From contig CDRNVI010000013.1 of the NCBI GenBank assembly GCA_977017575.1, forward strand, positions 1 through 64,000: 64,000 nucleotides of DNA, written 5' to 3'. Each line of letters starts with the position of its first letter. The stretch's first letter is position 1. This document shows positions 27,234 to 37,564 of this stretch, piece by piece. The notes under the pieces are model-generated. The model had not been told where the DNA came from and did no database searches. It worked only from the letters and a program-made list of their open reading frames with translations. This stretch comes from Paramoeba atlantica. Its lineage: Eukaryota > Discosea. A program made the translations under genes and the position numbers.

Positions 27234-30180
27234 GAAATCCACGCCGAGGGGCTCCCTGGAAACATATACACTGATAACATATATGAATAAATGAACAACT
27301 ATGAATAGCTCAATCGTAATTCAAAATGACACAACATATCATTCATTCATTTCACACGCACAAAGATGGAAAAGAAACAAGCCTGCATAAAACAACACAA
27401 TCAATGTCACTCTGTTAACGGGGTTCCCCCCCACCGGAACCCTCGGCCAAATGGCTGGGGGCTCGGTGGGTGGGCACAAAACTTTAAACGTAACAAAATA
27501 ACAACCTAACAAGAATATAACAAACGAGTAAACACCCCCCTCCATGCAATTAGAGAATACTACATCATAATTTGAGAAAATTATGTGCCCCGAAGGGCCA
27601 GCAGGCAAATATATAGCCGCCCCTCGGCTAAATTTCAAAACGTGAACTATTAGAAATCCACGCCGAGGGGCTCCCTGGAAACATATACACTGATAACATA
27701 TATGAATAAATGAACAACTATGAATAGCTCAATCGTAATTCAAAATGACACAACATATCATTCATTCATTTCACACGCACAAAGATGGAAAAGAAACAAG
27801 CCTGCATAAAACAACACAATCAATGTCACTCTGTTAACGGGGTTCCCCCCCACCGGAACCCTCGGCCAACCTGCCCACACACACGTCACAATAAACGCAA
27901 AATGCCCAATCACGTAGTCAAATATTAATAGATAGAAAATATCAAAATATGCAGAGCTCACAAAAGGATAACGATAGCAATAGATGACCAGTCCATTACC
28001 ACGCCCTTTACAAGCTCACACGAGCTACACAGGTTACGCTTTCAACCTCTGCCCATATACCAACTTGGGACCTAGAAGTGTGGAGCAACTAGGCGTGGTG
28101 TACGGCCGTGTCAACAATGACGCGGTTAAAAACATTAAGGCGCTAATCGCAGAGTAAAGAAAACTTTACTCACCTTTATCTCACATTGGGAACCTTGTTT
28201 TTTCGAAAACCAAGGCGTGAGGATAAAGTTTGTCAACCGATTAACATCCATAACCTTCCAAAATTATAGGGACAACCTCCAAACCCCAGGACCCCGTCCG
28301 CTCTCTTTTTTTCTTGTCTTTTTTTTTTTTTTTTTGTATTTGGTGATCCTGTCCCCTAGGGTTTTCCTTCAATATGACTGTCTAGCTTACCAATATGATG
28401 ATGCTGATTATCGCTGTATTTGTCGATGTTGCCTTTATATTTCTCAACCTTCTCTCTCTCAATCTCCTTCCCGCGACTGACAGCATCCGCCGGGTTCTCA
28501 TCCGTGGATATGTACGCTGCCTTGACACAAATACCTTTGTCCTCTGTCAGTCGCAGGACTTCGCGCAATTCCATTGAAACCCCCTCTGACTTGGAGATCC
28601 TCCTGTTCAGTGCAGCCTGACAGGAGGTGTTGTCAACAAAAACATCCAAGCAGGTTCCACGGGGGCAATGCGCGGAAAACTTCTCGAGGGCTAAGCGGAC
28701 TGCTGCAGCTTCCGCACGGTTCACCTCATACGAGGATGACTCAGGCCACGCCTCACCCGTAATCAAAACCTCTCCGCTGTCTAAATACATAATCGCTCCC
28801 CATCCTTTCACCGAGGCATCGGTGTAGAGACGATGCTTGTGTGGAACAACATCGGGATGGGGAGGTGGAGACCGTGGAACATTCTCCAGCAACTCGTTTC
28901 TCCATTCTGCTAGCATGGAGCGAGTGACGACAGGGAGTGCGACCGGACGGTCACATAACTTCGGGCAACGGTTCAACAAGTTGATACGCCGTTGCGCCAC
29001 CTTCAAAGCGAAATAAAATCGCGGCATATTGAGCCGGAGAACTGCGGAGCCATAAATGAGGCGCCCCACCACCGCCTCTAGGTCAACAAAGGAAATGTTG
29101 AAGAAAGAGTCGGCTCGCAGTTTCCTGATCACTCGCGGTCCCAGGCAGACCGTATGCGCGTTATGGTCGAACGCCACCCCATTGAACACGTACTGTGCTA
29201 CAGGGGGCTGACCCCGATCTTTGAAAAGACCGTTCGCTTTGTCGCAACGCTCGTCAATGAACTGAGCGTACGTGGTGGCCTCGGAGTGGGTTCCTGCAAA
29301 CCGAACTCCGTCAACATAAACGTCGATAGCGCCTCGGTGAAACGAGTAGCGCTGAGAACAAATCGACGCCTCGCCAGCAATCGCGGCGGTAACCGTGTGC
29401 ATAACCTCCGGTGCACACCTATGGCCCATCGGGAGGACGTTCATCTCAAACACGTCTCCACTGTTCGTTCTAAGGCGGAATTTGGGCCGCGCCCTCTTTG
29501 GGATACCAATCTGGTAAAATCCACACGTGAAGTCCCGCTTCACAGCCATCGGCTCGTGCGCCTTATGAAGATACTTGGAGGGATGATATAATGGGACCTT
29601 TGGTTCATATGATTTTAATCTATCGTTATCGTCCCTTGTCCATGAAATAAATCTTCTGCGCTGATTGCCCTCATCATCGGTCTCCACAACCGTGAAGGGA
29701 ATCATGAACTGCATCGATGGGCGCTTTCTCAACTCCTGCGCCGGGACCTTGGAGATTATGCCTGCGTCCTCCAACAATCGGACGTCCGCCTCAGGCAATG
29801 AACCTTTCACACTAGGTTCGGAGTACGGGGCTTTAGGTACCCATAATAATTCATCCACTACCTTGCGAAAACGAGTGGCAGCTGACATACTCATCCACTC
29901 CTTAACCTGATCCAAATGGATAACAGGTATCGACTTCTTAACGTGCAAAGGTAGGTGAGCGTCGTGTGCCTTGGCTAGCCGTGAAGAGCGGCGTGCACAA
30001 ACAACGGAGTGCCTGCGAAGGTAAGGCACTTCCTCGAAGCACTTTGCCACGTGCTCCGAGGTTACAGCACTGGGAGACGTGCTGAGACTCTCTGCGTCCC
30101 GAGAGCCCTTGCCGTTGTAATACTGCTTGCGTTGTAGCGCAACAGTGATTCGACGTTGAGGTGTTTCGTGAGGTTCTGGA
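27234..30180 (-). mobile_element. VIPER/DIRS-like family 1 copy 2, 5' half missing
   Basis: A1 27234-27450, B1 27451-27652, A2 27653-27869 (A copies 217 bp), then the internal region and RT/RNase H frame. The element stops at 30180 inside the YR gene, where the 18-bp array begins. The coding part is nearly identical to copy 1, but the A and B repeats differ clearly in sequence and length (217 versus 233 bp). That marks a separate terminal-repeat subtype. The left end lies in the RT of an ingi-like fragment. Confidence 0.85.
28356..30180 (-). pseudogene. Family 1 copy 2 RT/RNase H and YR remnant
   Basis: The RT/RNase H frame is open for 564 codons from PYLRRHSVVCARRSSR, with the same motifs as copy 1, including DVYVDGVRFAG. 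Upstream, only the last codons of the YR gene remain (about 30050-30180, RYN and ALGTQ region) before the satellite. The protein could not be made as in the intact element because promoter, Gag and most of YR are gone. The few amino-acid differences from copy 1 suggest recent common origin. Confidence 0.85.
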
Positions 30181-32394
30181 CGAAACGTTGTCTTAATAAA
30201 AAACGTTGTCTTAATAAAAAACGTTGTCTTAATAAAAAACGTTGTCTTAATAAAAAACGTTGTCTTAATAAAAAACGTTGTCTTAATAAAAAACGTTGTC
30301 TTAATAAAAAACGTTGTCTTAATAAAAAACGTTGTCTTAATAAAAAACGTTGTCTTAATAAAAAACGTTGTCTTAATAAAAAACGTTGTCTTAATAAAAA
30401 ACGTTGTCTTAATAAAAAACGTTGTCTTAATAAAAAACGTTGTCTTAATAAAAAACGTTGTCTTAATAAAAAACGTTGTCTTAATAAAAAACGTTGTCTT
30501 AATAAAAAACGTTGTCTTAATAAAAAACGTTGTCTTAATAAAAAACGTTGTCTTAATAAAAAACGTTGTCTTAATAAAAAACGTTGTCTTAATAAAAAAC
30601 GTTGTCTTAATAAAAAACGTTGTCTTAATAAAAAACGTTGTCTTAATAAAAAACGTTGTCTTAATAAAAAACGATGTCTTAATAAAAAACGTTGTCTTAA
30701 TAAAAAACGTTGTCTTAATAAAAAACGGTGTCTTAATAAAAAACGTTGTCTTAATAAAAAACGTTGTCTTAATAAAAAACGTTGTCTTAATAAAAAACGT
30801 TGTCTTAATAAAAAACGTTGTCTTAATAAAAAACGTTGTCTTAATAAAAAACGTTGTCTTAATAAAAAACGTTGTCTTAATAAAAAACGATGTCTTTATA
30901 AAAAACGATGTCTTAATAAAAAACGTTGTCTTAATAAAAAACGTTGTCTTAATAAAAAACGTTGTCTTAATAAAAAACGTTGTCTTAATAAAAAACGTTG
31001 TCTTAATAAAAAACGTTGTCTTAATAAAAAACGATGTCTTAATAAAAAACGTTGTCTTAATAAAAAACGTTGTCTTAATAAAAAACGGTGTCTTAATAAA
31101 AAACGTTGTCTTAATAAAAAACGTTGTCTTAATAAAAAACGTTGTCTTAATAAAAAACGTTGTCTTAATAAAAAACGTTGTCTTAATAAAAAACGTTGTC
31201 TTAATAAAAAACGTTGTCTTAATAAAAAACGTTGTCTTAATAAAAAACGATGTCTTTATAAAAAACGATGTCTTAATAAAAAACGTTGTCTTAATAAAAA
31301 ACGTTGTCTTAATAAAAAACGTTGTCTTAATAAAAAACGTTGTCTTAATAAAAAACGTTGTCTTAATAAAAAACGTTGTCTTAATAAAAAACGTTGTCTT
31401 AATAAAAAACGTTGTCTTAATAAAAAACGTTGTCTTAATAAAAAACGTTGTCTTAATAAAAAACGTTGTCTTAATAAAAAACGTTGTCTTAATAAAAAAC
31501 GTTGTCTTAATAAAAAACGTTGTCTTAATAAAAAACGTTGTCTTAATAAAAAACGTTGTCTTAATAAAAAACGTTGTCTTAATAAAAAACGTTGTCTTAA
31601 TAAAAAACGTTGTCTTAATAAAAAACGTTGTCTTAATAAAAAACGTTGTCTTAATAAAAAACGTTTTCTTAATAAAAAACGTTTTCTTAATAAAAAACGT
31701 TTTCTTAATAAAAAACGTTGTCTTAATAAAAAACGTTGTCTTAATAAAAAACGTTGTCTTAATAAAAAACGTTGTCTTAATAAAAAACGTTGTCTTAATA
31801 AAAAACGTTGTCTTAATAAAAAACGTTGTCTTAATAAAAAACGTTGTCTTAATAAAAAACGTTGTCTTAATAAAAAACGTTGTCTTAATAAAAAACGTTG
31901 TCTTAATAAAAAACGTTGTCTTAATAAAAAACGTTGTCTTAATAAAAAACGTTGTCTTAATAAAAAACGTTGTCTTAATAAAAAACGTTGTCTTAATAAA
32001 AAACGTTGTCTTAATAAAAAACGTTGTCTTAATAAAAAACGTTGTCTTAATAAAAAACGTTGTCTTAATAAAAAACGTTGTCTTAATAAAAAACGTTGTC
32101 TTAATAAAAAACGTTGTCTTAATAAAAAACGTTGTCTTAATAAAAAACGTTGTCTTAATAAAAAACGTTGTCTTAATAAAAAACGTTGTCTTAATAAAAA
32201 ACGTTGTCTTAATAAAAAACGTTGTCTTAATAAAAAACGTTGTCTTAATAAAAAACGTTGTCTTAATAAAAAACGTTGTCTTAATAAAAAACGTTGTCTT
32301 AATAAAAAACGTTGTCTTAATAAAAAACGTTTTCTTAATAAAAAACGTTGTCTTAATAAAAAACGTTGTCTTAATAAAAAACGTTGTCTTAATA
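30181..32394 (+). repeat. Main 18-bp satellite array (about 123 units)
   Basis: Tandem TTAATAAAAAACGTTGTC with sparse variants. Variant units (ACGATG, ACGGTG, and a TTTATAA form) at 30671, 30721 and about 30889 recur exactly 360 bp later at 31031, 31081 and about 31249. That reveals a duplicated block of 20 units. Three consecutive ACGTTTTC units lie near 31665-31710 and one near 32329. Orientation equals that of all arrays from 8108 to 53423. The predicted Leu-Asn-Lys-Lys-Arg-Cys ORF is a by-product of the 18-bp period and not a gene. Confidence 0.97.
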
Positions 32395-34027
32395 ATAATA
32401 ATAATAATAATATACCACTTAGTTCTTAAAAGTGGTTAGGAATCTTTCTGCCATGACTTTGAATGCTACTTTCTTTCTCTTATTCTTTGGACTGACGCAA
32501 ATGCCTTTTGCAGCATTTATGTCCGCATGCTTCCTTGTCTTTACACCGATGAGCACACTCCTTCGATTCATGCCTAACTGCCTCGTTACTATTCTGTGCA
32601 TTTTCACAAGCAGGTGGAGGGGCAATCTCTTGTATTAGTAGAAAGGATACGATACCTTCTGCTGCTTTGTAGGCTACTCTGTCCGCCAAATCGTTTCGTG
32701 CATTTTCGCAGTGCGCCCTTACCTTGACGACATGTACATTTGCCGTCTCAAATATACATTGCGCCTTATCACCAATTTTCTTTAATAGATCCGCATTTTC
32801 GAGTGTTGTATAACCATCTAGTTGAAAACTGATGCGATGTCGATGCCAAAACTGCCATACGTGCTCGGAGTCTACATGCACCACGAAGTCTCCTTCTCGT
32901 TGATGTCCGATTGTCAAGGCTTGCAGAAAAGCACGTAGTTCTGCTCGTATGGGGGTTCGATCTTGTTTTGAGAGTTCTTGTTGCTCTATAAATGTACATC
33001 TTTCATTCTCAAAGAGCACAACCGATATTCCTGCACAAAGCGCTTCTTTACTTCCCCTAACAGAACCGTCACAGTATAAATGACGCAGATCTTTCTCTGG
33101 CCAGCTTACAGGACCCTCCTCATAGAATTGTAGTGCAGACCATTTTTCTGAAGCTGATCGCTCAGAACGGAAAATGTTTTCAACTTCTGAACGACATGAT
33201 TGACTCGAGTGTGACTTGTAGGTCGCTGTAGGTTCTAATCGAGTCCGTAAACGCTCAACTTTTAATTTCCATTCCTCACGGTTCTTCGCTAAATCAAACA
33301 TTTCTGCAACATCTATCCCCAAATCTTCTGCTGTAGCCTCGGACAGAGACTTTATGCGCGCTTTGTCATTTTCGTTCCAGAGCATGACGTCGGCAAACGA
33401 GGAATCGTGTCTCAACAAATGACCGACAAGCTTGGCTCTGTTTACTCGCAGTTGTGTTGAAAACAGTGATTCTCCGCGATACAATGCAGCTGTAGGCGTT
33501 CGTTTCCTTCCATCCCAGAGTGGCATTCCCGTCGCCATACGTCGCATCTTGTTTACTTCGATGTCCACCTCCTTCAATTCCTTCTTCGTGGCGACGAGAG
33601 ATGCAGAACCGTATATTAAAACACTGTTTACCAGCGCGCTGAAAATCCTCAGGCGAAGCGCAATGCTTAAGCTAGAATTCCAAAGCGGCTTAAGACGATG
33701 AAACGCTTTCCAAGATAAAGCAACTCGTTCTTGCAGTGTCAAAGATATTTGCTGTGAATTCTTCTTGTGTCCAAGATATCGATATTCTACTACTTCTGGT
33801 ATTGCTCCAAATTTAGTTACAAGCGCACTCTCTTGACAACCTCCTTTAAGTCCTTTGCCCACTGCCATCCAAGCAGTTTTGGTCACGCCTATGTTTATAT
33901 GCAAACCAGCCTTTTCCGATTCTGCGCATAGTGCTTCTATCATATCCCTCAGAATATTTCGAGATTCTGCAAAAAATGCAATATCGTCGGCGTAATTTAG
34001 ATCGGTAATGCGAGTTTTCTTCACTCC
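32395..34027 (-). mobile_element. 5'-truncated ingi-like element with (ATT)n tail, inserted in satellite
   Basis: The 3' half of an APE-type element begins at the RT motif C region and ends in a tail of about seven ATT units (32388-32411) beside the satellite. Both flanks are the 18-bp array, and TCTTAATAA occurs at both junctions, compatible with a 9-bp target duplication; the repetitive target prevents proof. 5' truncation plus tail is the signature of target-primed reverse transcription. Confidence 0.82.
32480..34027 (-). pseudogene. Ingi-like RT thumb and RNase H, partial
   Basis: Open frame of about 515 codons entering from satellite sequence. It begins GVKKTRITDLNYADDIAFFA, so motif C (YADD) is the first conserved block; fingers, motifs A and B and the endonuclease are absent. 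RNase H residues are seen in LYCDGSVRGS, IRAELRAF, HVDSEHVW and NDLADRVAYKAA. The C-terminus is Cys/His-rich (ECAHRCKDKEACGHKCCKRH), a possible zinc-binding tail that the ORF at 3636-8108 lacks. No stop interrupts the remaining frame. Confidence 0.85.
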
Positions 34028-34413
34028 TCTTAATAAAAAACGTTGTCTTAATAAAAAACGTTGTCTTAATAAAAAACGTTGTCTTAATAAAAAACGTTGT
34101 CTTAATAAAAAACGTTGTCTTAATAAAAAACGTTGTCTTAATAAAAAACGTTGTCTTAATACAAACGTTGTCTTAATAAAAAACGTTGTCTTAATAAAAA
34201 ACGTTGTCTTAATAAAAAACGTTGTCTTAATAAAAAACGTTGTCTTAATAAAAAACGTTGTCTTAATAAAAAACGTTGTCTTAATAAAAAACGTTGTCTT
34301 AATAAAAAACGTTGTCTTAATAAAAAACGTTGTCTTAATAAAAAACGTTGTCTTAATAAAAAACGTTGTCTTAATAAAAAACGTTGTCTTAATAAAAAAC
34401 GTTGTCTTAATAA
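34028..34413 (+). repeat. 18-bp satellite array (about 21 units)
   Basis: Continuation of the main array after the ingi-like insertion. One 16-bp unit (TTAATACAAACGTTGTC context near 34160) shifts the frame of the spurious ORFs. The array ends at AATAAAA next to unrelated coding-like sequence. Confidence 0.96.
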
Positions 34414-34720
34414 AACCGACCTTTGCAGCAGAGCCAAACTGGCCCCACAACGAGAAAAAAGTCTTGGCAACAGAGGCCCAGGGGGCTGTGCCTTCACCGC
34501 CATGGTGGTGGAGAGCTACGGTGCGTGGAGCAGCGGTGCATCCGCAGTACTCCGTAAAGTTGGAGAACGGCTTTCGCACGCCTCGTGCGGGTTATTGACA
34601 GAAGGGGGGGCGACGAGCAGAATCTTCACGGAGTTAAACGTGACCCTCATGCGCCTTCAGGCCCGCATGATGGTTAATCGCCTTCTCACTGATGACCCGT
34701 TTTCTTGCTTGGGGGAGTAA
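34414..34720 (+). pseudogene. C-terminal fragment of an RT-type non-LTR protein
   Basis: A sense frame enters from the satellite and ends at TAA 34718-34720. It contains MVVESYGAWSSGASAVLR and LNVTLMRLQARMMVNRLL. From memory of the class, these resemble the conserved C-terminal domain found after the RT in proteins like the one at 522-3320; no alignment could be run. The upstream part is missing. A truncated insertion or a breakpoint at the satellite edge are both possible. Confidence 0.5.
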
Positions 34721-35080
34721 ACGTTTCCTGACCGGACGGCAGTCAGCACAGACCCACGTTTGCGCCCTCATAGATGGCTGGCCTGGATGCTGGTCGATGC
34801 CGACAGGGTCTATGCTCACGCCTAGCCCTCAAGGGCTAGGTACTCCAAGTGAGGTAGGACATGGGTCGGGAACTAAAACTTCCTCCCCGTCGGCCAGCAC
34901 CCTGTTTCGCGACCGTGCCGCTGTCGGCACAAGCCCGCGCCTGCGCCCTCCCATATAACAAGGGAAGAGTTCACAAGTCAGGCCGAGGAGTGGTCGAAAG
35001 ACCCAGTCCGGAACGCGCGAATGAATTGGGCATAAATTGCTTCTTTTTATTATTATTGTTATCAAAATCATAAATACTGT
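34721..35080 (+). other. Hairpin-rich 3' region with ATT-type tail
   Basis: Downstream of the preceding fragment, a GC-richer stretch has clear inverted repeats, for example CCTAGCCC/GGGCTAGG around a TCAA loop at 34822-34841. It ends in TTTTTATTATTATTG near 35043. This is consistent with the structured 3' UTR and microsatellite tail of a non-LTR element. No ORF is supported. Confidence 0.5.
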
Positions 35081-35896
35081 AACTTAAGGCAGGTTGAATT
35101 ATTAGTTTTGGGCTACAACATGTGAAATTGCTAATTTGATTGCTTGTTTACAAATCATATACCCCCCCAATGGACCTACTTGGTTCGTCTACTGAGTAAA
35201 AATATAGAGGCAATGCCGCGTTTTATACTTAAAAAAAAAAAAAAAACTTCTCGTCCCATCATCCCCCTGCGCCGTATCCCCCCACCTCGACCTTAAAAAA
35301 AAAAAAAAAACTATATATATACGTTCTTTAGTTATTCATGCACACGTGTACGACGAAAACACGTGTTTGACGAGTGAAAGGGTGCTGTACTGTGGTTAGT
35401 TGCGTTGGGTTGTCGTGAGGGGATGGGAGGGAGAGTGAGGGAGTGAAGGGTGCGAGGAGAGTGGGGGTGTGTAACGAGACTTGGTGTGCGTGGTGACGTG
35501 CGAACGGGTTGGTTCGCGACGTGGTGGGCATAACGCCCGTTCGTAAGTTACAGGGAATGTTTGCTAGGTTAAAGAGCTCTATTTGGTGATACTTGTGATA
35601 CTTAGTATATTTTATTGATTACAAAGGAAATGGGTATAGCGGGATAAATCTTCTATTTATACATGGGAAATATTGATTTCTTTGTTTACCTTATTTTACG
35701 AAGTTTATGGCAGAAGAAAGGGTCCGTTGATTTCTATAAGTTTACGATAAGAAATTTAGGAGACTTTATTTTGTTGATATTGCAGATGGTGCCCCGAAAG
35801 GGGTCTAAACTGTTTTCAAATTCTACCCCGAAATGGGTCTAAACTATTTATCTATGTACCAGGGATAGATTGAGGTAATTATAAATATACGATATA
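35081..35896. other. AT-rich region with poly(A) tracts, no gene seen
   Basis: Contains A-runs at 35231-35246 and 35295-35310, each ending a short segment, which suggests tails of truncated retrocopies. It also contains a GT-rich stretch at 35380-35530 and two CCCCGAAA-GGGTCTAAACT repeats near 35793-35842. I found no supported ORF, RNA gene or transposon boundary. Confidence 0.5.
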
Positions 35897-35931
35897 TTTA
35901 ACGATAAAGATACAGTTTCTGTACCTTGTTG
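35897..35931 (+). other. Spliced-leader exon relic, 35 nt
   Basis: Starts TTTAACGATAAAGAT, continues ACAGTTTCTGTAC and ends CTTGTTG. The ACAGTTTCTGTAC core and TTG end match the conserved 3' part of kinetoplastid and diplonemid SL exons. The next bases are ATTTATTT, not GT, so this is not an SL RNA gene but an SL already joined to an mRNA. The identical 35 nt occur at 61843-61877 (minus) and 63465-63499. Confidence 0.85.
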
Positions 35932-35959
35932 ATTTATTTTCTATTACTTTCTCACTTTC

Positions 35960-36595
35960 ATGGGCATGATCACGCGGAGCCGGGCGAAAGAAACGGGAGT
36001 AGCTCCCGTCGTACAGCCTCTACCTCCGACCCGTCGCAGGAAGAAAACAATTGAGGAGAAACCGCCTGAGGCTCCGTCCGAACCGAGCGCTTCTCCTTCG
36101 CCGCCCCCGCCGCCCCCGCCGCCCCCGCCGCCCTCACCACCCACGACTTTGTCCACTGAAACTCCGTCTCTTCCATCGCCCGTCCCCGCCGCATCGCGGT
36201 CACCTACTTCACCGCCACTTCCGCCGCCACTACCGCCGCCATCACCACCATCAACGCCATCTGCGTGTCCACAATCTCCTCCTCCGTCGATGCGTCGATC
36301 GCCGACCCCACTGCCGAAAAGTGACTGCAAAGTCACAATTAAGAACGCACTGCTGTCTTCAAATTTCTTCAATCGGCGAAACAAACAACTCAACCTTCTT
36401 CAGACAAGAGCTGACAAAGTGTCGCAAGACGAGAGCCCAACCATTCGTCACCCAGAAGGAAATCAGCTCGGATTAGCGCGGGATTACGTGATCCAAGATT
36501 TTACACTTCGATTACAAGAATTCAACGGATGGGTTGTTCTCTCGCAACTTGGCAAATTTCTAGTGCCGCAGAGCCGAGAAGATACGGCGATTTAA
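35960..36595 (+). CDS. C1 fused N-terminus/C-terminus ORF
   Basis: 211-aa ORF starting MGMITRSRAKETGVAPVVQ, nearly the same start as the intact element at 40761. A proline-rich tract follows (about residues 35-110). From about residue 150 the sequence corresponds to the extreme C-terminus of the family (LRLQEFNGWVVLSQLGKFL). The RT and RLE domains in between are absent, yet the frame is maintained. Whether the protein has any role is unknown; it may only reflect an in-frame deletion. Confidence 0.72.
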   Translation: MGMITRSRAKETGVAPVVQPLPPTRRRKKTIEEKPPEAPSEPSASPSPPPPPPPPPPPSPPTTLSTETPSLPSPVPAASRSPTSPPLPPPLPPPSPPSTPSACPQSPPPSMRRSPTPLPKSDCKVTIKNALLSSNFFNRRNKQLNLLQTRADKVSQDESPTIRHPEGNQLGLARDYVIQDFTLRLQEFNGWVVLSQLGKFLVPQSREDTAI

Positions 36596-36720
36596 TCAAC
36601 CATTCTTTATTAATTATGAAAACTTGAGAAAGTAATTTTGGTTCCGGCTCAACACATGAGAGAAAATCATATTTTTCATTATCTGAAAAGACCGGTCATA
36701 TTATGTAAAAAAAAAAAAAA

Positions 36721-36856
36721 CTAATGTTGGATGCCCGCCTTGAGTCTTTTGGATATTGATTGGATTCTGGTCCTAATATAATTATTTGGTAGGTAAAAAA
36801 AAAAATTTTCCTTTGTTAGTAATGAATAAATTTAGGTTAGATGGGTTAAAAAAAAA
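36721..36856 (+). repeat. Two very short poly(A)-ended segments
   Basis: After the C1 tail come about 74 bp ending in an A-run at 36795-36805, then about 42 bp ending in an A-run at 36848-36856. Neither has coding similarity that I can recognise. They belong to the head-to-tail chain of A-tailed fragments that continues to 38459. Confidence 0.6.
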
Positions 36857-37564
36857 GCTCGGATCGACAACGCGGTGCCATCACACCCGTCTATTCCTAA
36901 GAACTCGACAATGAAAGTCATACCAGTGGACGAAAAAGCTTCCACCAGCATTCATCGTCGAAGTATTGAAAGAGTTGCAAACGGATCCCGACATTAAGCA
37001 CATTCTACAAGCCACATCCTTCAAAGGAAACAGCGACTGGATCCTTTCCAACGCGAAGTACATCCCTTCCCATCTCTTCAAACTCGCGATTATGCCACGA
37101 CTAAATGCCCAACACCCAGATCTACCTACCAGTCTATTGTTTCCAGGGTGCGGTATTCTCCTCAATAACCGAAACGCCCTCACCCATATCCCAGGCTGTG
37201 CTCAATCGCCATCGCTCGGAAGCATGCGAAATATGTAAAATCAACTATGTTGCGAAATGATCAATTTCAATGCCTCCCTATATTGTCCTGCGGGGCTCTC
37301 CACAATAACACAAAATCTCTACTACAGCTCCTGGCGGAAAAGGTCTACCGCGAACCCAAGGCGATTCTGAATGATTTTGTGCTTCTTCAACAGGAATTGA
37401 ATGGAGCGATAGTCCAGGCGCAATTGCGTAGCTACTTACCGGATCCGAAAGATGAGTATGCTTATTAGAGTCGAGTCCGAGTCTGGACTTATTTGGTGGA
37501 TAAGGTAGTAATAGGAAGAAGTGGAAAAGGTAGGAGGATAAATTAGGAATACGAAAAAAAAAAA
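36857..37564 (+). pseudogene. Truncated, deleted CRE-like 3' fragment with poly(A)
   Basis: Coding-like sequence first encodes the segment before the endonuclease (HILQATSFKGNSDWILSN, SHLFKLAIMPRL) and the start of the Cys/His cluster (FPGCGILLNNRNALTHIPGC). The RLE catalytic part is then deleted. The frame resumes with QFQCLPILSCGALHNNTKSL and the C-terminal QELNGAIVQAQLRSYL, ending at 37468. A poly(A) run occupies 37554-37564. A second deletion derivative of a CRE-like family distinct from C3/C4. Confidence 0.78.

Larger units (their letters stand above)
35897..36720 (+). mobile_element. C1: SL-headed, internally deleted CRE-like element with poly(A)
   Basis: Full-length head (SL, 28-nt leader, ATG) and poly(A) tail (36707-36720), but only about 820 bp long. 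It keeps the N-terminal coding segment and the last 70 or so codons of a CRE-like ORF; RT and endonuclease are gone. This is the structure of a non-autonomous derivative mobilised in trans. Confidence 0.8.

Noticed and set aside
30181-32394. Canonical telomere
   Set aside because: No TTAGGG-type repeat is present and the arrays are internal with sequence on both sides. A link to telomeres or centromeres remains only a hypothesis.
30156-32429. 757-aa Leu-Asn-Lys-Lys-Arg-Cys repeat protein (also at 13181-14087, 18807-19095 and 34008-34598)
   Set aside because: The 18-bp unit has no stop in several frames on both strands, so any array yields long ORFs. There is no start context, no composition change at borders and no domain; it is a satellite.
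35897-35931. SL RNA gene
   Set aside because: No GT donor, intron or Sm-site-like sequence follows the exon-like 35 nt in any copy; the sequence leads into element leaders and ATGs.
35944-36393. Gly-rich minus-strand ORF opposite C1, and similar Gly-rich ORFs near 40721-41080 and 53005-53388
   Set aside because: Mirror images of the Pro-rich N-terminal coding tract of CRE-like ORFs.
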